Position numbers and translations under genes: made by a program. This document shows, one piece after another, positions 17,978-25,028 of a DNA stretch of 64,000 bases. The stretch is taken from the NCBI GenBank assembly GCA_031374415.1, contig JANMGB010000277.1:42332-106331 (forward strand), written 5' to 3'. This DNA is from CANHBY01 sp031374415. Lineage in GTDB: Bacteria > Pseudomonadota > Gammaproteobacteria > Burkholderiales > Burkholderiaceae_C. The notes beneath the pieces are model-generated. The model had not been told where the DNA came from, ran no database searches, and saw nothing but the letters and a program-made list of their open reading frames with translations. Numbering within the stretch: the first letter of the stretch is position 1; the number at the start of each line of letters is the position of its first letter.

Positions 17978-18199
17978 GGAGGGGGCGCTTCGGGCGCGGG
18001 TTGCAACATTGGCAGTTTGCCGCTGCCCAACAAGCGACCAGTCTCTGGAATATGGCCGCAAGGGCAGGGATTTGCGATCAAGGCGAGGCGACGCCGGGCG
18101 CGTGTGGCGATAACGCCCCAAAATTAGCGCTTTTGCCCCTCAATGGGGCTCAGATGCGCGATTCAAGGGACGTTAGGGGCAAGATGGTGAGTTGTTGCG

Positions 18200-18215
18200 T
18201 GGCACAAAAGATGCT
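18200..18215 (+). promoter_or_regulatory. Sigma-54 (-24/-12) promoter for porin-glnK-amt
   Basis: TGGCACAAAAGATGCT has the invariant GG (18201-18202) and GC (18213-18214) separated by exactly ten bases, as in TGGCAC-N5-TTGC promoters. It lies 49 bp ahead of the porin start codon, leaving room for a short leader. Position ahead of a P-II/Amt cluster fits NtrC-activated nitrogen-limitation control; I could not identify a clear NtrC site. Confidence 0.7.
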
Positions 18216-18264
18216 CACAACACCGGCAGTACGCAATTTCTTCTCAAAACACCAGGAGATAACC

Positions 18265-19023
18265 ATGAAGCGCGCTCTGTTGGCCCTCGCCGCCATGATG
18301 ACCTTGTCCGCCGCCCCCACCGTGTCCCACGCGGAGGGCCCCCTGGCATTCAACGCTGCGGTGAGCAGTGATTACCGCTACCGCGGGATTTCGCAGTCAC
18401 GCCTCAAGCCCGCCGTATCCGCCGGGTTTGACTACACGGCACCTCAGGGGTTTTACTTTGGGGCTTGGGGCTCCACCATCAAGTGGGTCGAAGACTGGGG
18501 CGGTGACGCCAACCTCGAGATCGACCTCTATGCCGGCTACAAGGGCGAAATCTCCAAGGGCCTGGGGTTTGATGTCGGTGTGTTGCAGTACGTGTACCCC
18601 AGCGCCAAGACGGCCACCTGGGACGCTGCCTTCAAAGATCCCAACACCACTGAAATTTACGGTGCCTTGACCGCCGGGCCGCTCACGGGCAAGTTGTCTT
18701 ACTCGCTCACCAACCTGTTCGGCAACTACGATTTTGCCAAAGGCCAAAACAGCAAGGGCAGCTACTACCTGGACTTGTCGGCGCCCTTCGAAGTGGGTGG
18801 TGGTTTCACTTTGACGCCGCACGTGGGCTACCAAAAAGTTGAAAAAATCGCCAACGCGTCTTACACCGACTACGCCGTGACCCTGAGCACCGAGATCAAG
18901 GGCTTTGCTTTGAGCGCCGCGGTGGTGGGCACCAACGCTGACAAAACGTTCTATGCCGCACCCACCAACGGCAAGTTCTTAGGTCGCTCAGGCGTGGTGC
19001 TGGCGGCCAAGTACAACTTCTAA
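18265..19023 (+). CDS. TorF-family putative porin
   Basis: This 252-residue protein has a signal peptide (MKRALLALAAMMTL, cleavage near SHA-EG) followed by a beta-rich chain. It contains SSDYRYRGISQSRLKPAVSA, the signature start of the 'conserved hypothetical TorF/Gcw_chp' outer-membrane family. It ends in KYNF, a terminal phenylalanine as expected for a Bam-inserted barrel. AGGAG lies at 18253-18257. It is the first gene behind the sigma-54 promoter and is followed at 31 bp by glnK, so it probably serves uptake of small nitrogen compounds across the outer membrane; the substrate is inferred, not shown. Confidence 0.85.
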   Translation: MKRALLALAAMMTLSAAPTVSHAEGPLAFNAAVSSDYRYRGISQSRLKPAVSAGFDYTAPQGFYFGAWGSTIKWVEDWGGDANLEIDLYAGYKGEISKGLGFDVGVLQYVYPSAKTATWDAAFKDPNTTEIYGALTAGPLTGKLSYSLTNLFGNYDFAKGQNSKGSYYLDLSAPFEVGGGFTLTPHVGYQKVEKIANASYTDYAVTLSTEIKGFALSAAVVGTNADKTFYAAPTNGKFLGRSGVVLAAKYNF

Positions 19024-19054
19024 ATCCCACCCCCCCCTACTCCAGGAGATGACC

Positions 19055-19393
19055 ATGACGATGGTGACTGCCATCGTCAAGCCCTTCAAGCTTGACGAAG
19101 TGCGTGAGGCCCTGAGCGCCATCGGCGTGCAGGGCATCACGGTGACTGAAGTCAAAGGCTTCGGTCGTCAAAAGGGCCACACCGAGCTGTACCGTGGCGC
19201 CGAGTACGTGGTCGACTTCTTGCCCAAAGTCAAGATCGAGGCGGCTGTAGATGACTCGATCGTTGAGCAAGTGATTGACGCGGTCGAGTTGGCCGCTCGC
19301 ACGGGCAAAATCGGTGACGGCAAAATTTTCGTGACGTCCCTGGAGCAGGTGATTCGCATCCGAACCGGCGAGACCGGCAAGGACGCCCTGTGA
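19055..19393 (+). CDS. glnK: P-II nitrogen regulatory protein
   Basis: Starting at the second of three closely spaced ATGs gives 112 residues, the canonical P-II length, with AGGAG six bases upstream. The T-loop sequence GFGRQKGHTELYRGAEY carries the uridylylation site Y51. The C-terminal KIGDGKIFVTSLEQVIRIRT matches the ATP/2-oxoglutarate site. The protein senses 2-oxoglutarate and ADP/ATP and blocks Amt channels when unmodified. It lies directly ahead of amt, so GlnK rather than GlnB is the better name. Confidence 0.95.
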   Translation: MTMVTAIVKPFKLDEVREALSAIGVQGITVTEVKGFGRQKGHTELYRGAEYVVDFLPKVKIEAAVDDSIVEQVIDAVELAARTGKIGDGKIFVTSLEQVIRIRTGETGKDAL

Positions 19394-19426
19394 TGTTTCA
19401 TTGGTTGCCACCCAAAGGGCATTGAC

Positions 19427-20905
19427 ATGAAAAAACTGATTGCACTCCTTGTATTGACTCTGTGCACTGTGCTGGGCGGCGGCTTGGCCTGGGCTCAGCC
19501 GGCCGCCATGGCCTCGGCGCCGGAGGCGGCATCCGCTGCGGCGCCCATGGCTGCCGCAGCGCCCGCCGTGGCGGCCAGCGCCGCCCCTATACCGCCGCCA
19601 AACAAAGGCGACACCGCGTTCATGATGACCGCCACGATGCTCGTCATCTTGATGACGATTCCCGGGCTGGCGCTCTTCTATGGCGGCTTGGTCCGCAGCA
19701 AGAACATGCTGTCCATCTTGATGCAGGTGTTTGTGGTCTTCGCGCTGATCTCGGTACTCTGGGTGGTGTACGGCTACTCCGTGGCCTTCACGTCAGGGGG
19801 GCCGTTTTTTGGCGGTCTGAGCAAGTGGTTGTTGATGGGTGTGACGCCGGAGTCGCCAGCGGCCACCTTCAGCAAAGGGGTCTACATCCCTGAGTTCGCT
19901 TTCATCGCCTTCCAAGGCACCTTCGCCGCCATCACCACAGCCTTGATCGTGGGGGCCTTTGCCGAGCGCATCAAGTTCTCGGCGGTGCTGGCGTTCTCGG
20001 TGCTGTGGTTCACCTTCAGCTTCTTGCCGGTGGCGCACATGGTGTGGTTCTGGGACGGCCCTGACGCCATCACCAACGCCGCCACCCTGGAGACCGTCAC
20101 CGCCTCAGCAGGTTTCCTGTGGGCCAAAGGGGCGCTGGACTTCGCGGGCGGCACGGTCGTGCACATCAACGCCGCCGTGGCGGGCCTGGTGGGCGCGTAC
20201 ATGGTGGGCAAGCGCATCGGCTACGGCAAAGAGTCGATGCCCCCGCACAGCCTGGCCTTGACGATGGTGGGTGCCTCCTTGCTGTGGGTAGGTTGGTTTG
20301 GCTTCAACGCCGGCTCCAACCTCGAAGCCAACGGCGTGGCCACGCTGGCCTTCATCAACACCATCATTGCCACGGCCGCGGCCACCCTGAGCTGGTCGTT
20401 GGGTGAGACCCTGATGAAGGGCAAGGCCTCGATGTTGGGGGCGGTCTCTGGCGCTGTTGCGGGCTTGGTCGCTGTCACCCCCGCTTGCGGCTTTGTCGGT
20501 GTGGGCGGTGCCTTGGTCATTGGCCTCGTGTCCGGCGTGGTCTGCTTGTGGGGTGTGCATGGTCTCAAGCGTTTGCTGGGCGCAGACGACTCACTCGACG
20601 TCTTCGGCGTGCACGGCGTGGGCGGCATCACAGGCGCCTTGCTCACGGGGGTGTTTGCGTCGCCCACCCTGGGCGGCCTGGGCACCTGTGACTATGTGGC
20701 CAACACCTGCGGGGGTTACCCGGGCATTGCTGCCCAACTCTGGATTCAAGCCCAGAGCATCCTGGTGACCGTGGGGGTCTCCGCGGTGGTGGCCTTCATC
20801 GCCTTCAAGCTGGTGGATCTCGTGATCGGCCTGCGCGTCACCGAAGAGGCTGAACGTGAGGGGCTGGACATATCGTCCCATGGCGAGACTGCTTACAACC
20901 GATAA
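19427..20905 (+). CDS. amtB: Ammonium transporter Amt
   Basis: The 492-residue protein has a signal peptide (ending LAWA-QP), then an unusual Ala/Pro-rich segment of about 40 residues. Eleven predicted membrane helices of the Amt/Mep/Rh fold follow. The twin pore histidines are in GTVVHINAAVAGL and FGVHGVGGITGAL, and the FYGGLVRSKNMLS segment is a family signature. It moves ammonium across the inner membrane as a trimer gated by GlnK. It is the last gene of the nitrogen cluster and is followed 73 bp later by a strong terminator. Confidence 0.95.
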   Translation: MKKLIALLVLTLCTVLGGGLAWAQPAAMASAPEAASAAAPMAAAAPAVAASAAPIPPPNKGDTAFMMTATMLVILMTIPGLALFYGGLVRSKNMLSILMQVFVVFALISVLWVVYGYSVAFTSGGPFFGGLSKWLLMGVTPESPAATFSKGVYIPEFAFIAFQGTFAAITTALIVGAFAERIKFSAVLAFSVLWFTFSFLPVAHMVWFWDGPDAITNAATLETVTASAGFLWAKGALDFAGGTVVHINAAVAGLVGAYMVGKRIGYGKESMPPHSLALTMVGASLLWVGWFGFNAGSNLEANGVATLAFINTIIATAAATLSWSLGETLMKGKASMLGAVSGAVAGLVAVTPACGFVGVGGALVIGLVSGVVCLWGVHGLKRLLGADDSLDVFGVHGVGGITGALLTGVFASPTLGGLGTCDYVANTCGGYPGIAAQLWIQAQSILVTVGVSAVVAFIAFKLVDLVIGLRVTEEAEREGLDISSHGETAYNR

Positions 20906-20978
20906 CCTACCTTCATGGGCCTGGCCATGCCGGGCCCCATGAGGGGTTGAACCCGTTTTCTCCCGAGGAGCGACTTTA

Positions 20979-21004
20979 GGCCACCGCGAGGTGGCCTTTT
21001 TTTT
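20979..21004 (+). terminator. Rho-independent terminator after amtB
   Basis: Perfect 7-bp stem GGCCACC/GGTGGCC with a GCGA tetraloop followed by eight T residues. Confidence 0.92.
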
Positions 21005-21224
21005 ATCTTGCTGCACGGTGACAGAGCCAATCTGCACACGATCGCACTTGCTGAAACCGTTGGTCAGCTTTTGCAGGTCGTAGGCTGGGCGGCTACAACA
21101 CCCAGGAACTGAACCTCACGTTTGGACGAGGCTTCTCGCGCTTTTGGTGAATTTCGACCGGCCTGAGCATTGCGATGCCCGCTGCGAACAGAACTCCCTA
21201 AAATCAGCTCATCTTTCTTCGCTC
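21005..21224. other. Intergenic spacer amtB-gshA, no gene seen
   Basis: After the terminator about 220 bp contain no supported gene, RNA or repeat. A TAAAAT hexamer at about 21199-21204 lies 20 bp before the gshA start but has no matching -35. Confidence 0.5.
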
Positions 21225-22532
21225 ATGGGCTCACACATGGTTCCTCACCTCATTACCACCTTGACCGGCCCCATCAACGAGCTGGAGCAGCGCATCCTGG
21301 AGTCCTTGCCTGCCATTGAGCGCTGGTTCCGTCTGGAGTGGATGGAGCACACCCCCCCTTTTTACAGCTCAGTCGACCTGCGCAATGCGGGTTTCAAGCT
21401 GGCCCCGGTCGACACCAACCTCTTCCCGGGGGGCTTCAACAACCTCTCCAACGAGATGCTGCCCCTGGCCGTGCAAGCGGCCATGGCCGCCATTGAGAAG
21501 ATATGCCCCGAGGCCAAAAACCTGTTGTTGATCCCTGAAAAGCACACGCGCAACATGTTCTATTTGGCCAACGTGGCGCGCCTGATGCAGATTTTTCACC
21601 AGGCCGGCATGAACGTGCGCCTGGGCACCCTCGACGACGCCATCACCGAGCCCACCGCCATCGCCCTGGCCGACGGCAGCAGTCTCACGGTCGAGCCCCT
21701 CGTGCGGCGTCGGGGGCGTTTGGGCTTGAAAGACTTCGACCCCTGCACCATTTTGCTCAACAACGATCTGTCAGCCGGCATCCCCAGTATTTTGGAAGGC
21801 CTGCACGAGCAATACCTGCTGCCCCCGCTGCACGCTGGTTGGGCGGTGCGCCGCAAGACCAACCATTTCGCGGCCTACGAAGAGGTGGCCAAGAAGTTCG
21901 CCAAGCTCCTGGGCATGGACCATTGGCTGATCAACCCCTTGTTCGAGCGTTGCAACCAGGTCGACTTTGCCAGCGGCACGGGCACCGAGTGCCTGATGAC
22001 CCAAGCCGACGCCCTGCTGACGCAGATCCGACGCAAGTACAAAGAATACGGGGTGCAAGACAAGCCGTTCCTGATCGTCAAAGCCGATGCCGGCACCTAC
22101 GGCATGGGCATCATGACCGTGCGCGACCCGCAAGACCTGGCCGACCTCAACCGTCGTTCACGCAACAAAATGAGCGTGATCAAAGACGGCCAAGAGGTCA
22201 GCGAAGTCATCTTGCAAGAGGGCGTGCCCACGTTCGAGCAGGTCGACAACGCCGTGGCCGAGCCGGTTGTCTACATGATTGATCGCTACGTCGTGGGCGG
22301 CTTCTACCGCGTCAACAGCGAGCGCGGCATCGACGAAAACCTCAACTCGCCCGGCGCGAGCTTCGTGCCCATGGCGTCGGTCGAACCCATCGCTCTGCCC
22401 AAGCCCGGGGCTCGCCCTGCGGCACCCGGACCCAATCGGTTTTACATGTACGGCGTGATTGCCCGTTTGGCCATGCTGGCAGCAAGCTATGAGCTCGAAG
22501 CCACCGACCCCAGCGCTGAGGCCAACGCTTGA
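21225..22532 (+). CDS. gshA: Glutamate-cysteine ligase, betaproteobacterial/Acidithiobacillus type
   Basis: About 435 residues from MGSHMVPHLITTLTGPINE. The ATG at 21237 (MVPHLIT) is equally possible, and neither has a clear ribosome site. Segments such as VDTNLFPGGFNNLSNEM, FDPCTILLNNDLSAGIP and HEQYLLPPLHAGWAVRRK are typical of the TIGR02049-like gshA family, distinct from E. coli GshA. It makes gamma-glutamylcysteine, the first step of glutathione synthesis. gshB usually follows gshA in related genomes, but here a repeat and the convergent olsB follow. Confidence 0.88.
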   Translation: MGSHMVPHLITTLTGPINELEQRILESLPAIERWFRLEWMEHTPPFYSSVDLRNAGFKLAPVDTNLFPGGFNNLSNEMLPLAVQAAMAAIEKICPEAKNLLLIPEKHTRNMFYLANVARLMQIFHQAGMNVRLGTLDDAITEPTAIALADGSSLTVEPLVRRRGRLGLKDFDPCTILLNNDLSAGIPSILEGLHEQYLLPPLHAGWAVRRKTNHFAAYEEVAKKFAKLLGMDHWLINPLFERCNQVDFASGTGTECLMTQADALLTQIRRKYKEYGVQDKPFLIVKADAGTYGMGIMTVRDPQDLADLNRRSRNKMSVIKDGQEVSEVILQEGVPTFEQVDNAVAEPVVYMIDRYVVGGFYRVNSERGIDENLNSPGASFVPMASVEPIALPKPGARPAAPGPNRFYMYGVIARLAMLAASYELEATDPSAEANA

Positions 22533-22540
22533 GCGTGGGC

Positions 22541-22810
22541 CTCGTGCCCCGTCTCAGTGGATTTGAAAGGTTGAATTGTTGCGCAGCCGATGGCGAAGTG
22601 CACAGGCTGCTAGATTCCCGCCTGCGCGGGAATGACGTAGCGAGATGCCAACCCCTGCGCCCGTCATCCCCGCGCAGGCGGGGATCCAGGAGGGTGCCTG
22701 AAGCGCAACGGGCCCGTGCGCACTCCATTCCTGCACGCTCTGCTTGCCAATGCACCACCTGTTCGCTTTGGCGAAATCAACCTTGCAAATTCACTGCGAC
22801 GGGGTACTAG
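22541..22810. repeat. Modular repeat, copy D (complete, common core)
   Basis: Left end CTCGTGCCCCGTCTCAGTGG (22541-22560) then ATTTGAAAGGTTGAA; right end ATCAACCTTGCAAATTCACT through GCGACGGGGTAC to 22807. Core as in copy C with the ATTCCCGCCTGCGCGGGAAT hairpin, CGTCATCCCCGCGCAGGCGG, CCTGCACGCTCTGCTTGCC and TTCGCTTTGGCGAA. It sits between convergent gshA and olsB, and its last bases overlap the olsB stop codon. Confidence 0.92.
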
Positions 22811-23646
22811 GCACCCAGGAAATGCTTCTTGTAGCGGTGCGGCAAGTCCACAAAGCGCATCAGCAGGGGCAGGTCGGCCGTGCGAAAGTCGGGATCCCAG
22901 GCGGGTGGCCCCAAGACCTTGGCACCACAACGAAGATAGCCCTTGATGAGTGCGGGCATCTCGGGCTCCAGGTCTTGCCGCAGGTCGTCCACAGGCAAGG
23001 CCAGGCGTGGCGTGACACGCCATTCAGGCGCCGCAAGGTGAGTCTGACGCAACTTGGCCCACAGGCTCGCTGCGCTGTGCCCACCGTCTCGCATGCCGAC
23101 GCTCGCGCAGCCGATCATGGTGTCCAGGCCATTGGCGAGCATGAATTGCCCCAGCGCGCCCCACAGCGCCATCACCACCCCACCAGATCGCCACTGCGGG
23201 TGCACGCAAGAGCGGCCCAGCTCGACGGCGGTGCCGAGCAGGGGGCGCACATTGTCCAGATTGAACTCGGTGTCGGTGTACAGGCCCCCAGCGCGACGCG
23301 CGGCGTCCGGCATCAAGACCCGGTAAGTGCCAACCAGCTCGCCCGGCCCATCGCCTGGCCCCACCGAGCGCACCAGCAAGTGTTCACAGAACGCATCGAA
23401 CCGATCCACGTCGTGCCCCGCGGGCGTTCCGGCCGGTGGGTTGAGTTGTGAGCCCATCTCCTCGGCGAACACTCTGTAGCGCAAGCGCTGCGCTTCGCGC
23501 ACTTCATCAGCTTGCTGAGCCCACGACACCTCGAAGGGCTGGTTGACGAGTTCGCCACGGGTCTGACGGGAGGCCAGCGGAGCAGACTGTCCCGCTTCAA
23601 CCCTGCAATCAAAAGGCCCAAAGTCTGGCGCCAAAAAGTCACTCAT
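22807..23646 (-). CDS. olsB: OlsB-type GNAT N-acyltransferase
   Basis: From the ATG with AAGGGGA upstream the protein has 279 residues. Segments AQRLRYRVFAEEMGSQL, VGTYRVLMPDAAR, and AVELGRSCVHPQWRSGGVV belong to the Acetyltransf_5/OlsB family. That family transfers a 3-hydroxyacyl group from acyl carrier protein to ornithine, giving lyso-ornithine lipid; related members act on other amines. No OlsA-type O-acyltransferase lies alongside. The TAG stop abuts repeat D, whose right-hand end supplies part of it. Substrate specificity is inferred. Confidence 0.75.
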   Translation of the reverse strand: MSDFLAPDFGPFDCRVEAGQSAPLASRQTRGELVNQPFEVSWAQQADEVREAQRLRYRVFAEEMGSQLNPPAGTPAGHDVDRFDAFCEHLLVRSVGPGDGPGELVGTYRVLMPDAARRAGGLYTDTEFNLDNVRPLLGTAVELGRSCVHPQWRSGGVVMALWGALGQFMLANGLDTMIGCASVGMRDGGHSAASLWAKLRQTHLAAPEWRVTPRLALPVDDLRQDLEPEMPALIKGYLRCGAKVLGPPAWDPDFRTADLPLLMRFVDLPHRYKKHFLGA

Positions 23647-23783
23647 CGTGTCCCCTTTTGAGTTACATCGGTGGTTCGTAGGTGGCAAGAGTATGACGTC
23701 GTGATGTCAATCCGATGACACACGCCGCGATGACTCGACCGACACACTGCCATGTGGGTGGTGTTGACGCGAGCATACAGGCG

Positions 23784-25025
23784 CTACCCTGCGACCCGGT
23801 GATGGTCGTTCGTCTTCCACCGCCAAGCCTCGCTCACTGCTGTCCAGGCCTGCGGGCCTTGCGTCCTTTGGCGACGAATCCAGCCGCGACCCAGCACCCA
23901 AGCGCTGCTCACCAGCAACCCCAAGAAAACCCCCGCTGCCACGATCAACAGCCGTGAGGGCTTGGACTTGAGGTCGGGGGGCACGGCCGGGTCGATTTGT
24001 TGCAAAAGTGGGCCCTCTTTGGCCTCTTCCAACTTGGCCAGCTCAAACTGACGAACCATGCCTTCGAGCAGCGTTTCTTGAAGCTTGAGTTCCCGTCTGG
24101 CACGCACAAAATCCACCGAAGCTTCGGGAATTTTTCCGACCGGCATCTCGGTCAGCGAGGGGTGACCCCCGGGTGCTGCCGCCCCTCCCGCGCTGACCTC
24201 AATGCGCGCCAACTCGCTGCGCAAGGCACGCAATTCAGACGACAGGCGCATCACCTCCGGATTTTGCTCCGTGGCCCCCGTTCGCAGCACCTTCATTTGC
24301 ACCTCACGTGCGGCAATTTGGGCCCGCAAAGCCGAGGCGCTGCCGATCATGGCCTCCGCTTGCTTGTCGAGCACGATCAGGCCAGAAGACTCTTGGAGCT
24401 TGCGAAAATTTTGCTCGGCCTCGATCAGGTTCTCCTTGTTTTCCTTGAGTTGCTCCTCAAAGAAAATGCGCCGCTGCTTCGCCTCACCCACGGCCAAGCG
24501 ACTCAGCAACCGGGTCAAGGCCTTGACGTGGGCGTTGGCCAGCTCGGCAGCAAAAGCCGGGGCTTCATCCTCGACCTCGACCGTGATGACACCACTTTTC
24601 TTGTCCGAGGTCACGCGAACCACGAGGCGCAGGGCTTGCCGCAACTCGATGAACGACTTGACCTCATAGCGGTCACGCAACTTGAACTCGGTGTCCAACT
24701 CAGTGATCACGCTGTCGGACTTGAGCAGCGCCACATACAGCTCATCTGGAGTTTTTTGACTGGCGCCGCCGAGTTGGCCCAATGCGGCCAACGCCGCCGC
24801 CGAGCCGCTTTGTTGCTGCGAGCCCGGTGGCATCAGGGTCGTGCGCGCGGTGAAAATCGGGGGGAGCAAGAAGGCCACACCCAAGGCCACGAGCGTAGCC
24901 CCGATCGTGAGTTTGGCGATCAAGCGCTTGCCCTGACCCAGCCAGGCCAGAACCTCGATGGCGCTGGGGGCTTGTCCTTCAGGGGCGTTGGCGGCGGCGG
25001 CGTCGGGCGTTGTCACAGAGGCCAT
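23784..25025 (-). CDS. Wzz/GumC-type polysaccharide co-polymerase
   Basis: This 413-residue protein has one membrane segment at about 38-56 and a second near 368-390. Between them lies a long periplasmic helical region with high coiled-coil potential (around FFEEQLKENKENLIEAEQNF). This is the Wzz/PCP layout, with the Pro-rich DPAVPPDLKSKPSR before the second segment. No C-terminal tyrosine-kinase domain is present. It should control chain length or export of a surface polysaccharide and pairs with the SLBB export protein, which ends three bases before its start. No glycosyltransferase or flippase gene accompanies the pair. Confidence 0.85.
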   Translation of the reverse strand: MASVTTPDAAAANAPEGQAPSAIEVLAWLGQGKRLIAKLTIGATLVALGVAFLLPPIFTARTTLMPPGSQQQSGSAAALAALGQLGGASQKTPDELYVALLKSDSVITELDTEFKLRDRYEVKSFIELRQALRLVVRVTSDKKSGVITVEVEDEAPAFAAELANAHVKALTRLLSRLAVGEAKQRRIFFEEQLKENKENLIEAEQNFRKLQESSGLIVLDKQAEAMIGSASALRAQIAAREVQMKVLRTGATEQNPEVMRLSSELRALRSELARIEVSAGGAAAPGGHPSLTEMPVGKIPEASVDFVRARRELKLQETLLEGMVRQFELAKLEEAKEGPLLQQIDPAVPPDLKSKPSRLLIVAAGVFLGLLVSSAWVLGRGWIRRQRTQGPQAWTAVSEAWRWKTNDHHRVAG

Positions 25026-25028
25026 GGC

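Noticed and set aside
17978..18121. 48-residue N-terminal extension of ComM
   Set aside because: The extension has no family similarity, and the internal ATG gives the normal ComM start and length.
20906..21224. tRNA or small RNA between amtB and gshA
   Set aside because: Beyond the terminator there is no cloverleaf, T-loop motif or second promoter-terminator pair.
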